Part shown: positions 24,537 through 33,389 of the stretch, piece by piece
Numbering within the stretch: the stretch's first letter is position 1
Layout: each line of letters starts with the position of its first letter
NCBI GenBank assembly: GCA_025451455.1
Contig: JANWKI010000080.1
Span: 1-44,804 of the forward strand
DNA length: 44,804 nucleotides
From: Ignavibacteria bacterium
GTDB lineage: Bacteria > Bacteroidota > Ignavibacteria > Tepidaquicellales > OLB5
Reading direction: 5' to 3'
The notes under the pieces: model-generated
Told to the model about the DNA's origin: nothing
What the model saw: the letters and a program-made list of their open reading frames with translations, nothing else
The model's database searches: none
Made by a program: the position numbers and the translations under genes

Positions 24537-25016
24537 ATGAAATTCAGTACACAGGAAGAATTCGGATTAAGGTGTTTGCTCCGCGTTGCCAAACAGGGCA
24601 GCGAGAAAGGACTCACCATACCCGAAATAAGCAAAGCCGAAGGCATTACCACGCATAACACAGCAAAAATATTGCGTGCATTGAGAATGGGGGGATTCCT
24701 CGATAGTTCACGCGGACAGATAGGCGGTTATAATTTAAGCCGTCCTGCGGGTGAAATTTTGATCAAGGATGTGCTTGACGCTCTTGGAGGAAAACTATAT
24801 GACGGGGATTTCTGCAATGAACATCGCGGTACAGTTAGCGTCTGCACTCATTCAATTGATTGTTCGATCCGCTCACTTTGGCAAATGCTCCAGGGAGCAG
24901 TTGACGGTGTCCTGAAAAACCTGACACTAAAAGACCTTATCTCTTCCGAAGAGGTTCTATTATCAAATATCCCGATTATTCCTGATTTCCGAAAAGCCGA
25001 AACAGCAAAGTTATAA
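24537..25016 (+). CDS. Rrf2-family transcriptional regulator, probably Fe-S sensing
   Basis: The 159-residue protein opens with the Rrf2 winged helix 'MKFSTQEEFGLRCLLRVAKQ', 'ISKAEGITTHNTAKILRALR' and the wing 'RGQIGGYNLSRPAGEILIKD'. A cysteine cluster follows at about residues 93-108 ('GDFCNEHRG', 'VCTHSIDCSIR'), the place where IscR-type members hold a [2Fe-2S] cluster. The spacing differs from classic IscR and is closer to SufR/other Rrf2 forms. Its place at the end of the suf cluster makes suf the obvious target. Its own ATG has no good Shine-Dalgarno sequence; a strong one lies 38-45 bp upstream in the leader hairpin. Confidence 0.88.
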   Translation: MKFSTQEEFGLRCLLRVAKQGSEKGLTIPEISKAEGITTHNTAKILRALRMGGFLDSSRGQIGGYNLSRPAGEILIKDVLDALGGKLYDGDFCNEHRGTVSVCTHSIDCSIRSLWQMLQGAVDGVLKNLTLKDLISSEEVLLSNIPIIPDFRKAETAKL

Positions 25017-25049
25017 AAGATATCCGCAAAAGATTTTTAGAAAATCAAA

Positions 25050-25076
25050 AAAGGGCAGAATTGTATTCTGCCCTTT
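25050..25076. terminator. bidirectional terminator after the Rrf2 gene
   Basis: AAAGGGCAGAA-TTGTA-TTCTGCCCTTT is a perfect 11-bp stem with a 5-nt loop, A-rich before and T-rich after. It ends both the suf/Rrf2 transcript and, on the other strand, the aminopeptidase gene. Confidence 0.88.
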
Positions 25077-25115
25077 CATTTGTGATCAGGGAATTAAATT
25101 AAAAAAGTAACGGGT

Positions 25116-27146
25116 TTATTTAATCATTATCATTTTCTTTACATCTCTGAATATCTTGCCGGTAGCAATCTCAGTTGCTCTTATTTCATAATAATAAACG
25201 CCTGAAGAAATATTGGTCCCGTCAAAATCTGCAGTGTACCTGCCCGGGTCACTGACTCCGTTGAATACAGTCCTTACGATCCTTCCTGTAATATCATAAA
25301 CTGATATCTCAACATTAGCCCGTTTTGGAATATCAAATCTGATATTTGTTACAGGATTGAAAGGATTGGGGTAATTTTGTCCGAGAGAGAAAACTCCGGG
25401 TACTTCCTCATTATGAGCAGTAATACCAACTGTTCCTGCAGTTGTTGTCCCCTGTTTCAGTACGATGTCATTGTTCGGGTCAAATGCAAATGCAGTGGGC
25501 TGGCGGTTAAACTGCCAGAAGTACACCTGGTTATTCAGGTCATTCATAGCCAAAATGGTAGTATCAGGACCGCTTGAGAAACTTATCCTTAATGTTAGCG
25601 GCATCTTGTGGAAAGGCGTATTTACCTGAGTTTGTCTTGCCTGGAATCCGACGCTCCAATTGCCTCCTCCAATATTTGTGAACTGGTAATAGTTCTGATA
25701 AACAGGATGATTCGGCTGTTTTACCCACTCATCTATGAACCATGTGAGGTCCTGTCCTGCTATAGAGCTGATCTTTGCGGTAAAGTCGTCAGTCACTGAA
25801 TTTTTATACCTGAAGTTTGCAGTATCAAGGGCGTATCCCCTTAAGCAGTTAAAAAATACAGTGGTATCCTGCAGTACATATCTCAGCATATGAAGAACAC
25901 ATGCGCCTTTTGCGTAAGTAATTGCGTAATTAAACAGATCATTGTTATTTGGTGTTATAATAGCCCACTGCGGATTATACATCGGCCATCCCGGATTTCC
26001 TGATAAATAAGAGCTGGCGTCTGAATTAATATCACTCTTATACGAACTGTAACCTCCTGTATGTTCAAGCCAGAGCGCCTCGGCGTATGTTGCAAATCCT
26101 TCATTGAGCCATATATCTGCCCAAGTTCCGCAGGTAATCATATCGCCATACCACTGGTGCGCATATTCATGCGAAATAAGGCTCGCCTGCCAGCAGCCTG
26201 CGCAGAGTGTTGTCAGTGTCTGGTTTTCCATCCCGCCCCATGTAAATCCGGAGGCAGGAGCAGTAGTAAATCCGTTCTTTTCAAAACCATGTTCACCGAA
26301 TCTCTGTGAGTAATATGTTGTCATATCTCCAATGATATTCTGCATACTGGTAGGGTTCTCTCCGGCATTAAAATAAAATCTGATCGGTATACTGTCTGCC
26401 GGGTTAGAAAGCTTGTGCCAGTAAACAATATTCAGATTGTAATTTACTTTCCCGGTTAGTACGGTAAGATAAGTTGAAACGGGGTCGCGGCTCACCCAGT
26501 GATAATAAATAGTATCACCTGTCATCAATGAGTCTTGTAATCTACCGTTGGAGCCGATCTTAACATTACCCGGTACTTTAACGATCATATCAACAGTTGC
26601 TTTGTCAGATGGTTTATCCCAGCATGGGAACCATTTTCTTGCTCCTTCAGGCTCTGCATCTGTAAATACTCCGCCGCCGCCGGTATAAAATGCCTGGTCG
26701 GTTACATTAAGATGCTGGTAATATATCTGTACTTCAACAATTTCATTCGGATTGTATGTTCTGTTCAGTGTAATTGTCAGAATATTCCCCGTATGTGTAA
26801 AAGAAACACCTGCCAGTGAAACTGTATTTATTACCATGGAAGTGTTTACTGCGTTCAGTGTTATCTGGCTTAGAGCTGTATCAACCCTGAACTTTATTTT
26901 TACATATCCGTAAAATGACTTGGGATAAGGTGTAATGAAGCACGCCCTTATATCCAGGTCTATCTTATAGTCAAGCACATCAAAAGTATGCTTTGGGGTA
27001 TTAGGTGAATCCCCAAGATCCAATACACTTGGAGCGTTCATTTTCTTATGAGAACAGTATTCGCTTCCCTTTTGAAAGGTCAACTGTGAATAGATCATAG
27101 AAGTTGTAAGGAATAATACTAATGCAGTTAATATCTTTGCTTTCAT
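25116..27146 (-). CDS. secreted M1-family metallopeptidase with type IX secretion sorting domain
   Basis: The 676-residue protein has a signal peptide ('MKAKILTALVLFLTTSMIYS'), an M1 N-terminal saddle domain, the 'GGMENQTLT' exopeptidase motif (GxMEN, near residue ~305), and the zinc site 'HEYAHQWYGDM...NEGFATYAEALW' (HExxH-18-E). A C-terminal ~85-residue T9SS type A domain follows: 'SLGQNYPNPFNPVTNIRFDI', 'VEISVYDITGRIVRTVFNG', 'SSGVYYYEIRA'. It is therefore exported by the Sec pathway and then across the outer membrane by type IX secretion, and probably digests peptides outside the cell. It is divergent from the queF-hydrogenase unit and shares a 194-bp control region with it. Confidence 0.95.
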   Translation of the reverse strand: MKAKILTALVLFLTTSMIYSQLTFQKGSEYCSHKKMNAPSVLDLGDSPNTPKHTFDVLDYKIDLDIRACFITPYPKSFYGYVKIKFRVDTALSQITLNAVNTSMVINTVSLAGVSFTHTGNILTITLNRTYNPNEIVEVQIYYQHLNVTDQAFYTGGGGVFTDAEPEGARKWFPCWDKPSDKATVDMIVKVPGNVKIGSNGRLQDSLMTGDTIYYHWVSRDPVSTYLTVLTGKVNYNLNIVYWHKLSNPADSIPIRFYFNAGENPTSMQNIIGDMTTYYSQRFGEHGFEKNGFTTAPASGFTWGGMENQTLTTLCAGCWQASLISHEYAHQWYGDMITCGTWADIWLNEGFATYAEALWLEHTGGYSSYKSDINSDASSYLSGNPGWPMYNPQWAIITPNNNDLFNYAITYAKGACVLHMLRYVLQDTTVFFNCLRGYALDTANFRYKNSVTDDFTAKISSIAGQDLTWFIDEWVKQPNHPVYQNYYQFTNIGGGNWSVGFQARQTQVNTPFHKMPLTLRISFSSGPDTTILAMNDLNNQVYFWQFNRQPTAFAFDPNNDIVLKQGTTTAGTVGITAHNEEVPGVFSLGQNYPNPFNPVTNIRFDIPKRANVEISVYDITGRIVRTVFNGVSDPGRYTADFDGTNISSGVYYYEIRATEIATGKIFRDVKKMIMIK

Positions 27147-27213
27147 GGCAGATTTTTTAAAATAGATTTTACATATACTTTTTGTAAAATTAGCCTTTTT
27201 TAGGGAAAATACC

Positions 27214-27229
27214 TATGATTTCTATCATA
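27214..27229. promoter_or_regulatory. Crp/Fnr-type palindromic operator candidate
   Basis: TATGAT-TTCT-ATCATA is a perfect 6-4-6 palindrome containing TGAT-N4-ATCA, the core recognised by Fnr/Crp-type regulators (Fnr consensus TTGAT-N4-ATCAA). It lies in the divergent spacer, 68 bp from the aminopeptidase start and 112 bp from the queF start. I did not find a convincing -33/-7 pair for either gene in this spacer. Confidence 0.5.
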
Positions 27230-27340
27230 AATTATATGAGTTTTGTATGTTATTTTTGAGATGTAAGATGCATAGTTTCTTGAGTAATTTTTGATGATTT
27301 TGCAGTAAAAGCTAAGAATTCAAGTAGGAAACAGGAAAAT

Positions 27341-27724
27341 ATGAGAAAATTCAACCCATCTAAAACCGACCCCGGCAAAGTAAAGATTCTCGAAACATTC
27401 GAAAATTCTTTCCCAGCAAGGGATTACCTGATTATTCACAAAACTTCAGAGTTTACATCTCTTTGCCCCAAAACCGGGCAGCCTGATTTTGGCACGATTA
27501 CTATTACTTACATTGCAAACAAAGCATGTGTCGAGCTGAAATCGCTGAAGTTTTACCTTCAGTCATTCAGAAATGAAGGCATTTTCTATGAAAATGTCAT
27601 CAACAGGATACTTGATGACCTATCGGGATTATTAAAACCAAAATGGATGGAAGTAAAAGGTGAATTTTCTCTCAGGGGCGGGCTCTCTTCTACTGTTATT
27701 GCCGCCTTCGGCAGGAAGAAATAA
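27341..27724 (+). CDS. queF: NADPH-dependent 7-cyano-7-deazaguanine reductase QueF
   Basis: The 127-residue protein has the unimodular QueF motifs: active Cys in 'FTSLCPKTGQPDFGTI', the family motif 'VELKSLKFYLQSFRNEGIFY', and the catalytic Glu/Asp-containing start of the fold. It reduces preQ0 to preQ1 for queuosine in tRNA. The stop overlaps the start of hydB by one base (taATGa), so a tRNA-modification gene leads the hydrogenase operon. The usual queuosine partners (queC, queD, queE) are not in the window. Confidence 0.94.
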   Translation: MRKFNPSKTDPGKVKILETFENSFPARDYLIIHKTSEFTSLCPKTGQPDFGTITITYIANKACVELKSLKFYLQSFRNEGIFYENVINRILDDLSGLLKPKWMEVKGEFSLRGGLSSTVIAAFGRKK

Positions 27725-28830
27725 TGAAAACGATCAGCAAAGATAGTTTAGATAAGATTATCGGTTACTTAAAATACAAAGGTTATAAAGTAATTGGACC
27801 TTCTGTAAGAGACGGGGCAATTATATACGATGAAATCAGCTGCATCGAAGATCTGCCGGCTGGATGGGGAGATGAACAGGAAGCCGGGCACTACAGGCTT
27901 AGAAAAAGAAATGATGGTGCACTTTTTGGTTATGCTGCCGGCCCCCAGTCATGGAAAAAATTCCTGTTCCCGGGAAAGCTGAAGTTATGGGAAGCCGAAA
28001 AAAATTCCAAAGGCTTCGAGATAACTCCTGCAAACGGACAATTTCCCAAATATGCATTTATCGGTGTGCGCTCTTGCGAGCTGCATGCTGTGTTCATTCA
28101 GGATAAGGTTTTTAATAACGGTATGTTCTCTGATACATATTATAACAAAATCCGGAAAAACATTTTTATTGCAGCTGTTAACTGTGCTGAAGCCGGCAAG
28201 ACCTGTTTCTGTGTTTCCATGAAAACCGGGCCTAAAGCTGAAGAAGGTTATGATATTGCTTTAACTGAGATAATCAATCAGGATGAACATTATTTTGTTG
28301 TTGATGAAGGTACGCCAAAAGGCAGCGAGCTGATGGAACAAATTGAATCCCTGACCTCAACAGAAGAACAATTAGCTGCAGCTGATGATGCTCTAAAGAA
28401 TGCAGAAAGTAACATGGGGAGGACTTTGGAAACCGATGGGATTAAGTCATTGCTTTATAAAAACCACGCTAACACTGTTTGGGATCAAATTGCAAAGAGG
28501 TGCCTTTCATGTGCAAATTGTACAATGGTTTGCCCGACCTGTTTTTGTTCTAATGTAGAAGATGTTACAGATCTCTCCGGAGATCACACTGAAAGATGGC
28601 GCACGTGGGATTCATGCTTCAACCTTGATTATTCAAAAGTAGCCGGCGGTAACTTCAGAACTTCTATCAAAGCAAGATACAGGCAGTGGATGACTCACAA
28701 ACTAGCTTCATGGATAGATCAATTCGGCATCTCAGGCTGTGTTGGGTGCGGAAGATGCATTACATGGTGCCCCGTTGGTATTGATATTACAAAAGAAGTA
28801 TCAAATATAAGAAAATCTCTAAAAAATTAA
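27724..28830 (+). CDS. hydB: group 3b [NiFe] hydrogenase (sulfhydrogenase) beta subunit, Fe-S protein
   Basis: The 368-residue protein has an N-terminal domain like that of anaerobic sulfite reductase subunit A and HydB ('YAFIGVRSCELHAVFIQDKV', 'NIFIAAVNCAEAGKTCFCVS'). Two [4Fe-4S] motifs lie at its C-terminus: 'CLSCANCTMVCPTCFC' (about 260-275) and 'CVGCGRCITWCPVGID' (about 339-354). It relays electrons between the HydDA hydrogenase module and the HydG flavoprotein. The order hydB-(CNB)-hydG-hydD-hydA is that of group 3b enzymes. Translation is probably coupled to queF. Confidence 0.9.
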   Translation: MKTISKDSLDKIIGYLKYKGYKVIGPSVRDGAIIYDEISCIEDLPAGWGDEQEAGHYRLRKRNDGALFGYAAGPQSWKKFLFPGKLKLWEAEKNSKGFEITPANGQFPKYAFIGVRSCELHAVFIQDKVFNNGMFSDTYYNKIRKNIFIAAVNCAEAGKTCFCVSMKTGPKAEEGYDIALTEIINQDEHYFVVDEGTPKGSELMEQIESLTSTEEQLAAADDALKNAESNMGRTLETDGIKSLLYKNHANTVWDQIAKRCLSCANCTMVCPTCFCSNVEDVTDLSGDHTERWRTWDSCFNLDYSKVAGGNFRTSIKARYRQWMTHKLASWIDQFGISGCVGCGRCITWCPVGIDITKEVSNIRKSLKN

Positions 28831-28841
28831 TTATTTAAGTC

Positions 28842-29300
28842 ATGGAAGACCTTTCAGGAGTGCTGCGAAATCATCCGTTCATAAAGGACCTGGATGAAAA
28901 TTATCTCAAACAAATTACAGGATGTGCATCCAATGTCCTTTACCATGAAAACGATATCATTTTCAGCGAAGGTGATGAAGCTGTACAGTTTTACCTGATA
29001 AGAACCGGAAAGGTAGCTCTTGAAATAAACGGAAGAGAAAAGGGAAACGTAAGGATCCTGACAATGGGCCCCGGGCAGATACTGGGCTGGTCCTGGATAA
29101 TTTCGCCATATAAATGGCATTTTGAGGCGCGAGCGCTGGAAGATGTAAGGGCTATAGCCCTTGACGGTGAATGCCTGAGGAATAAATGCGAAGAAGACCC
29201 GAAACTTGGCTACGAAATGCTTAAAAGATTCTCTCACATTCTTGAACAGCGCCTTCAGTCAACAAGGATGCAGCTTCTGGATGTTTACAAAAGAGGTTAA
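28842..29300 (+). CDS. stand-alone cyclic-nucleotide-binding-fold protein in the hydrogenase operon
   Basis: The 152-residue protein is a single Crp-type beta-roll ('DIIFSEGDEAVQFYLIRTGK', 'VRILTMGPGQILGWSWIISP') followed by the dimer helix ('MLKRFSHILEQRLQSTRMQL'). There is no DNA-binding HTH after it. The phosphate-binding cassette is not canonical: where cAMP binders have G-E...R-S/T-A this has 'LGWSWIISPYKWHFEARAL', so cAMP binding is doubtful. It lies between hydB (11 bp) and hydG (17 bp), so it is likely a protein-level regulator or partner of the hydrogenase (inference). Confidence 0.85.
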   Translation: MEDLSGVLRNHPFIKDLDENYLKQITGCASNVLYHENDIIFSEGDEAVQFYLIRTGKVALEINGREKGNVRILTMGPGQILGWSWIISPYKWHFEARALEDVRAIALDGECLRNKCEEDPKLGYEMLKRFSHILEQRLQSTRMQLLDVYKRG

Positions 29301-29317
29301 AAAAACAGGTTTAGATC

Positions 29318-30184
29318 TTGGAAAAAATATTGGAAAAAAATATCAGTATTTCACAAGTCGATCCTATGATACCCCGCCAGGTAAGGGTGAAAAAGATCTT
29401 CTGGGAAACTGAAGATGTTTTTACTTTAGAGCTTGTTTCTGAAGATTACCCGATGAGCGAATTTTATTTCAGACCCGGACAATTTAATATGCTTTATGCT
29501 TTCGGAGTCGGAGAGGCAGCAATTTCCATCAGTTCCGATTCTGCTAAGAAAAATTCAATTCTTCATAGTATTCATAAAGTTGGTTATGTAACTAATGCTC
29601 TTTCAAAACTTAAAAAAGGCGATGTTATCGGCATTCGCGGACCTTTTGGCAAAGCGTGGCCTCTTGAAGAAATTAAAGGGTATGATATTTGTATTATGGC
29701 CGGCGGCATCGGACTTGCACCGCTCAGACCTTCGATCTATTACATCCTGAAACACAGGAAACAATATGGCAAGTTTACACTTCTCTACGGAGCAAGGTCT
29801 CCGCGGGATATGTTATACCCTGTTGAACTTGAACAATGGGCCAAAAAGCATGATATTCATATCGAAACAATTGTTGATCGTGCCGATAGCATGTGGCGCG
29901 GACAGGTCGGGGTAGTGACAGAGCTGATTGATTATGCAGAGCTTGATCCTGAAAGAACAAGGTCTATGGTCTGCGGCCCGGAGATAATGATGAAATATTC
30001 GATTGATGAATTGAAAAAAAACGGTTTGAATGAAGACCAGATATATCTCTCGCTTGAAAGGAATATGAAATGCGCTCTTGGATTCTGCGGCCACTGCCAG
30101 TATGGCCCGAGTTTTGTATGCAAGGAAGGACCCGTGTTTAATTTTTCAAAGGTTAAAGATATATTTGAGATCAGGGAGTTGTAA
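29318..30184 (+). CDS. hydG: group 3b hydrogenase gamma subunit, FAD/NAD(P)-binding oxidoreductase
   Basis: The 288-residue protein belongs to the ferredoxin-NADP+ reductase/dihydroorotate-dehydrogenase-K superfamily. It has an FAD-binding barrel ('[20 protein letters not shown]', 'AISISSDS'), an NAD(P)-binding part ('[20 protein letters not shown]', '[13 protein letters not shown]') and a C-terminal [2Fe-2S] site '[19 protein letters not shown]'. It exchanges electrons with NAD(P)H. The start is TTG 29318 (AGGT 8 bp upstream); the first ATG in frame would start at residue 17, just before the conserved domain, so the start is uncertain. Confidence 0.9.
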   Translation: MEKILEKNISISQVDPMIPRQVRVKKIFWETEDVFTLELVSEDYPMSEFYFRPGQFNMLYAFGVGEAAISISSDSAKKNSILHSIHKVGYVTNALSKLKKGDVIGIRGPFGKAWPLEEIKGYDICIMAGGIGLAPLRPSIYYILKHRKQYGKFTLLYGARSPRDMLYPVELEQWAKKHDIHIETIVDRADSMWRGQVGVVTELIDYAELDPERTRSMVCGPEIMMKYSIDELKKNGLNEDQIYLSLERNMKCALGFCGHCQYGPSFVCKEGPVFNFSKVKDIFEIREL

Positions 30185-30186
30185 TT

Positions 30187-30963
30187 ATGGCAAACAAGAA
30201 ACCTAAATTTGCGGTTTTTAAGATGTCTTCATGCGACGGATGCCAGCTCTCACTGCTTGATGCTGAAGATGAACTGCTTGAATTGCTGGGCGGAATTGAA
30301 CTTGCTTATTTCCCCGAAGCATCAAGCAGAATGCTCAAAGGCCCGTATGATATTGGCCTTGTTGAAGGAAGTATTACAACGCCGCGAAATGTGGAAGAGA
30401 TCAGGCAGATAAGAAAAGAATGTAAAATTCTTATCACAATCGGAGCATGTGCAACAGCAGGCGGCATACAGGCGCTCAGAAACTGGAAAGATGTCAAAGA
30501 GTTTACTAAGATAGTTTATGCATCTCCCGAATATATTTCCACGCTTAACAGGTCTCTGCCTGTAAGCTCGTATGTACATGTTGATTTTGAACTGCGCGGG
30601 TGCCCTATAAATAAATATCAGCTTATCGAAGTTCTGAAAGCATTTCTCAATCACAGGAAACCCAATATTGCCACGCGAAGCGTTTGCGTTGACTGCAAAT
30701 TGAAGGGTAATGTCTGCGTAATGGTCGCCCGCAGCACTCCCTGCCTTGGACCTGTAACACAGGGCGGCTGTAATGCTCTTTGTCCCTCTTATGACAGGGG
30801 CTGCTTCGGATGCTACGGGCCTATGGATTCGACAAATACTTCTTCTCTTGCTGCTGAGTTCAGGGAAATGGGCGAGACAAATTATGAGATCATGAATGTG
30901 TTCCGGAGTTATAATGCTTATGCTGAGCCGTTTAGAAAAGAAAGCGAAGCAAATGAAAAGTAA
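30187..30963 (+). CDS. hydD: group 3b [NiFe] hydrogenase small subunit (delta)
   Basis: The 258-residue protein has the proximal cluster ligands '[15 protein letters not shown]' (Cys16, Cys19), '[11 protein letters not shown]', and '[14 protein letters not shown]'. A Cys-rich C-terminal part provides further clusters ('[13 protein letters not shown]', '[18 protein letters not shown]', '[10 protein letters not shown]'). It has no Tat signal, in keeping with a cytoplasmic group 3 enzyme. It overlaps hydA by 11 bp. Confidence 0.93.
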   Translation: MANKKPKFAVFKMSSCDGCQLSLLDAEDELLELLGGIELAYFPEASSRMLKGPYDIGLVEGSITTPRNVEEIRQIRKECKILITIGACATAGGIQALRNWKDVKEFTKIVYASPEYISTLNRSLPVSSYVHVDFELRGCPINKYQLIEVLKAFLNHRKPNIATRSVCVDCKLKGNVCVMVARSTPCLGPVTQGGCNALCPSYDRGCFGCYGPMDSTNTSSLAAEFREMGETNYEIMNVFRSYNAYAEPFRKESEANEK

Positions 30964-32242
30964 GACCATAAAAGTTGATTATATGGCACGCGTCGAAGGC
31001 GAGGGTGCGCTTTATCTGAAAATAAAACAGGGAAAAGTTGAAGACGTTAAGCTGAAGATATTTGAACCGCCAAGATTTTTTGAAGCTTTCTTAAGGGGAA
31101 GGTCATACAAGGAAGCACCGGATATTACCGCAAGGATCTGCGGTATTTGCCCTGTGGCTTACCAGATGAGCGCCGTTCATGCAATAGAATATGCATTCGA
31201 AACAAAGATATCGCCTGAGGTCAGGGAATTAAGAAGGCTGCTTTACTGCGGCGAGTGGATAGAAAGCCACACGCTTCATCTCTACATGCTTCATGCTCCG
31301 GATTTCCTTGGATATGACGATGTTGTGCAGATGTCAAAAGACCACCCCGAGATCGTTAAAAAAGCGCTGCGTCTCAAAAAGACAGGCAACGATATAATGA
31401 ACCTGGTTGGCGGAAGAGAAATTCATCCTATCAATGTTAAAGTCGGCGGATTCTATAAGACTCCGGCCAAAAAAGAGCTCATGGCAATGTATGATAATAT
31501 TAAATGGGCGCGTGATGCAGCAATTGATACAGTAAGGTTTGCAGCAACCTTTCAATTCCCGGATTTCGTACAGGATTATGAATGCGTCTCTCTTGTTCAT
31601 CCCGATGAATATCCTTTCAATGAAGGAAGAATAATATCAAACAAAGGGGTCGATATCCATCCCAACCAGTATGATTATTTTTTCAGGGAAGAACATGTTG
31701 AGCATTCACATGCGCTTCATTCAAGAATAAGGGAAAGAGATAATTATCTCGTAGGCCCGATAGCAAGGTATAACCTGAATTATGATAAGTTAACCAACAC
31801 CTGCAAAGAAGTGGCAGCGGAAATCGGCCTTGGCACTGAATGCTGTAATCCTTTTAAGAGTATTATTATAAGGGGTATCGAAACCCTTTATTCCTGTGAA
31901 GAGGCGCTGAGGATCATCGAAAATTATGAACAGCCCGAATTTCCTGCAGTTGAAGTAGAGCCGAAGGAAGCTGCCGGTTATGCCTGCACAGAAGCTCCAA
32001 GAGGTATGATCTACCACAGCTACAGGATAGGGAGCGACGGATTGATAGAAGACGCAAAGATAGTTCCGCCGACATCACAGAACCAAAAAACAATTGAAAA
32101 CGATTTGAGGAATTTTGTACCAATGTACGCAGATCTTCCGGATAAAGATCTTGTCTGGAAGTGCGAACAGGCTGTAAGGAATTATGACCCGTGCATTTCG
32201 TGTGCGACACATTTTCTTAAACTAAACATAGTGCGTGAGTAA
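30953..32242 (+). CDS. hydA: group 3b [NiFe] hydrogenase large subunit (alpha)
   Basis: The 429-residue protein carries both Ni-Fe binding motifs: N-terminal '[18 protein letters not shown]' (RxCGxCxxxxxxxxxH form) and C-terminal '[11 protein letters not shown]'. The tail after the His of DPCxxCxxH is only nine residues, and this is presumably the part cut by the maturation protease. The ATG at 30953 inside hydD is preferred over an in-frame upstream start because it puts '[19 protein letters not shown]' at the N-terminus as in relatives. It catalyses reversible H2 oxidation; some members also reduce sulfur or polysulfide. The neighbouring gene at 32260 encodes the likely maturase. Confidence 0.94.
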   Translation: MKSKTIKVDYMARVEGEGALYLKIKQGKVEDVKLKIFEPPRFFEAFLRGRSYKEAPDITARICGICPVAYQMSAVHAIEYAFETKISPEVRELRRLLYCGEWIESHTLHLYMLHAPDFLGYDDVVQMSKDHPEIVKKALRLKKTGNDIMNLVGGREIHPINVKVGGFYKTPAKKELMAMYDNIKWARDAAIDTVRFAATFQFPDFVQDYECVSLVHPDEYPFNEGRIISNKGVDIHPNQYDYFFREEHVEHSHALHSRIRERDNYLVGPIARYNLNYDKLTNTCKEVAAEIGLGTECCNPFKSIIIRGIETLYSCEEALRIIENYEQPEFPAVEVEPKEAAGYACTEAPRGMIYHSYRIGSDGLIEDAKIVPPTSQNQKTIENDLRNFVPMYADLPDKDLVWKCEQAVRNYDPCISCATHFLKLNIVRE

Positions 32243-32259
32243 AACCCGCATTAAATACA

Positions 32260-32742
32260 ATGAAAGATTCACCCGTATTAATAATTGGAATTGGCAACGA
32301 ATACAGATCCGATGACGCAGCAGGGCTGCTGGCAGCAAGAAAGATAAGAACACTTGGCATAAAAGGACTTGATGTAACAGAAAATAACGGCGACGGTGCA
32401 GATCTTATTGAGAAATGGACCGGCAGGAAACTTGTTATCCTGATAGACGCAGTTTTATCCGGCTCTGCCCCGGGCACCATCCACAGATTCGACCTTCCGG
32501 GACCCGAGCTTCCCCCGGAATTATTCAGATTTTCAACTCACCTTTTCAGCGTAAACCAGGCTATATATCTTTCAGCTTCTCTGGGTAAATTACCCGGAAA
32601 ACTTGTCGTCATAGGCATTGAAGCAGCTTCATTTGATGCGGGCACGGGCCTTACGGCGGAAGTTGAATCAGCAGTTAATAATATTGAGCATATTCTACAA
32701 AATGAAATCATAAAACCTAAAACCAAAGGAGTAAATTATTGA
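32260..32742 (+). CDS. hydrogenase maturation protease 1 (HyaD/HycI family)
   Basis: The 160-residue protein begins 'IIGIGNEYRSDDAAGLLAAR', the GxGNxxxxDDxxG nickel-recognition motif, with a second acidic Asp in 'VILIDAVLSG' and the conserved 'FSTHLFSVNQAI' His. It would cut the C-terminal tail of HydA once nickel is in place. It lies 17 bp after hydA and overlaps hdrC by one base (tgATGg). A second protease of the same family follows mvhA. Confidence 0.9.
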   Translation: MKDSPVLIIGIGNEYRSDDAAGLLAARKIRTLGIKGLDVTENNGDGADLIEKWTGRKLVILIDAVLSGSAPGTIHRFDLPGPELPPELFRFSTHLFSVNQAIYLSASLGKLPGKLVVIGIEAASFDAGTGLTAEVESAVNNIEHILQNEIIKPKTKGVNY

Positions 32743-33389
32743 TGGATACGACCATTGATGTTAAAGCGTTTGCACCAAGTGGGGCTACAAATGGCTACAG
32801 GGATATACACAGAAAAATTAAATATGAAAGCGAATTAAATAAAGGATTTAAGAACCGGGTTGCTGAGCTTTCTCATGGTGAAAAACTCTACAGCTGTATA
32901 CAGTGCGGCACCTGCAGCGCTGCATGCCCGGTAAGCCATTACATGGATTATACGCCCCGAAAGATAATTCAGATGGTTAGAGAAGGATTTAAGAGCGAGG
33001 TTTTGAGCAGCTCAACAGTATGGCTTTGCGCATCATGCTACGCCTGTACTCAGGAGTGCCCAAAGGGAATTAAGATAACCGATGTTATGTATGCTCTCAA
33101 AAGAGAAGCAATATCAGGCGGTATCTATCCAAAACGTTTCCCCTCTGCTGTACTTGCTGGCAGTTTTTTTAAGCAGGTACTTAGCTTTGGCAGAAACAGC
33201 GAAGGCCCGCTTTTACTGAAAATGTACATGAAAACCAACCCATTAATGCTCTTTAAAAATATGAAACTCGGCTTTAAACTGTGGAAAACCGGAAGGCTCT
33301 CGCTGAAGACTGAAAAAACATGCAAAAAAGGAGACCTTAAAAAACTGCTGAGTGATATTGATAAACAGAGGGAGGAAGTAACTTTATGA
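32742..33389 (+). CDS. hdrC: heterodisulfide reductase-type subunit C (HdrC)
   Basis: The 215-residue protein has two CxxCxxCxxxCP clusters, 'CIQCGTCSAACPVSHYMDYT' (about residue 51) and 'CASCYACTQECPKGIKITDV' (about residue 97). They are followed by a basic C-terminal helix region. This is the electron relay to HdrB. The start at ATG 32742 is supported by AAAGGAG about 10 bp upstream; an in-frame TTG one codon earlier is possible. It opens the Hdr-Mvh part of the operon and overlaps hdrB by 4 bp. Confidence 0.92.
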   Translation: MDTTIDVKAFAPSGATNGYRDIHRKIKYESELNKGFKNRVAELSHGEKLYSCIQCGTCSAACPVSHYMDYTPRKIIQMVREGFKSEVLSSSTVWLCASCYACTQECPKGIKITDVMYALKREAISGGIYPKRFPSAVLAGSFFKQVLSFGRNSEGPLLLKMYMKTNPLMLFKNMKLGFKLWKTGRLSLKTEKTCKKGDLKKLLSDIDKQREEVTL

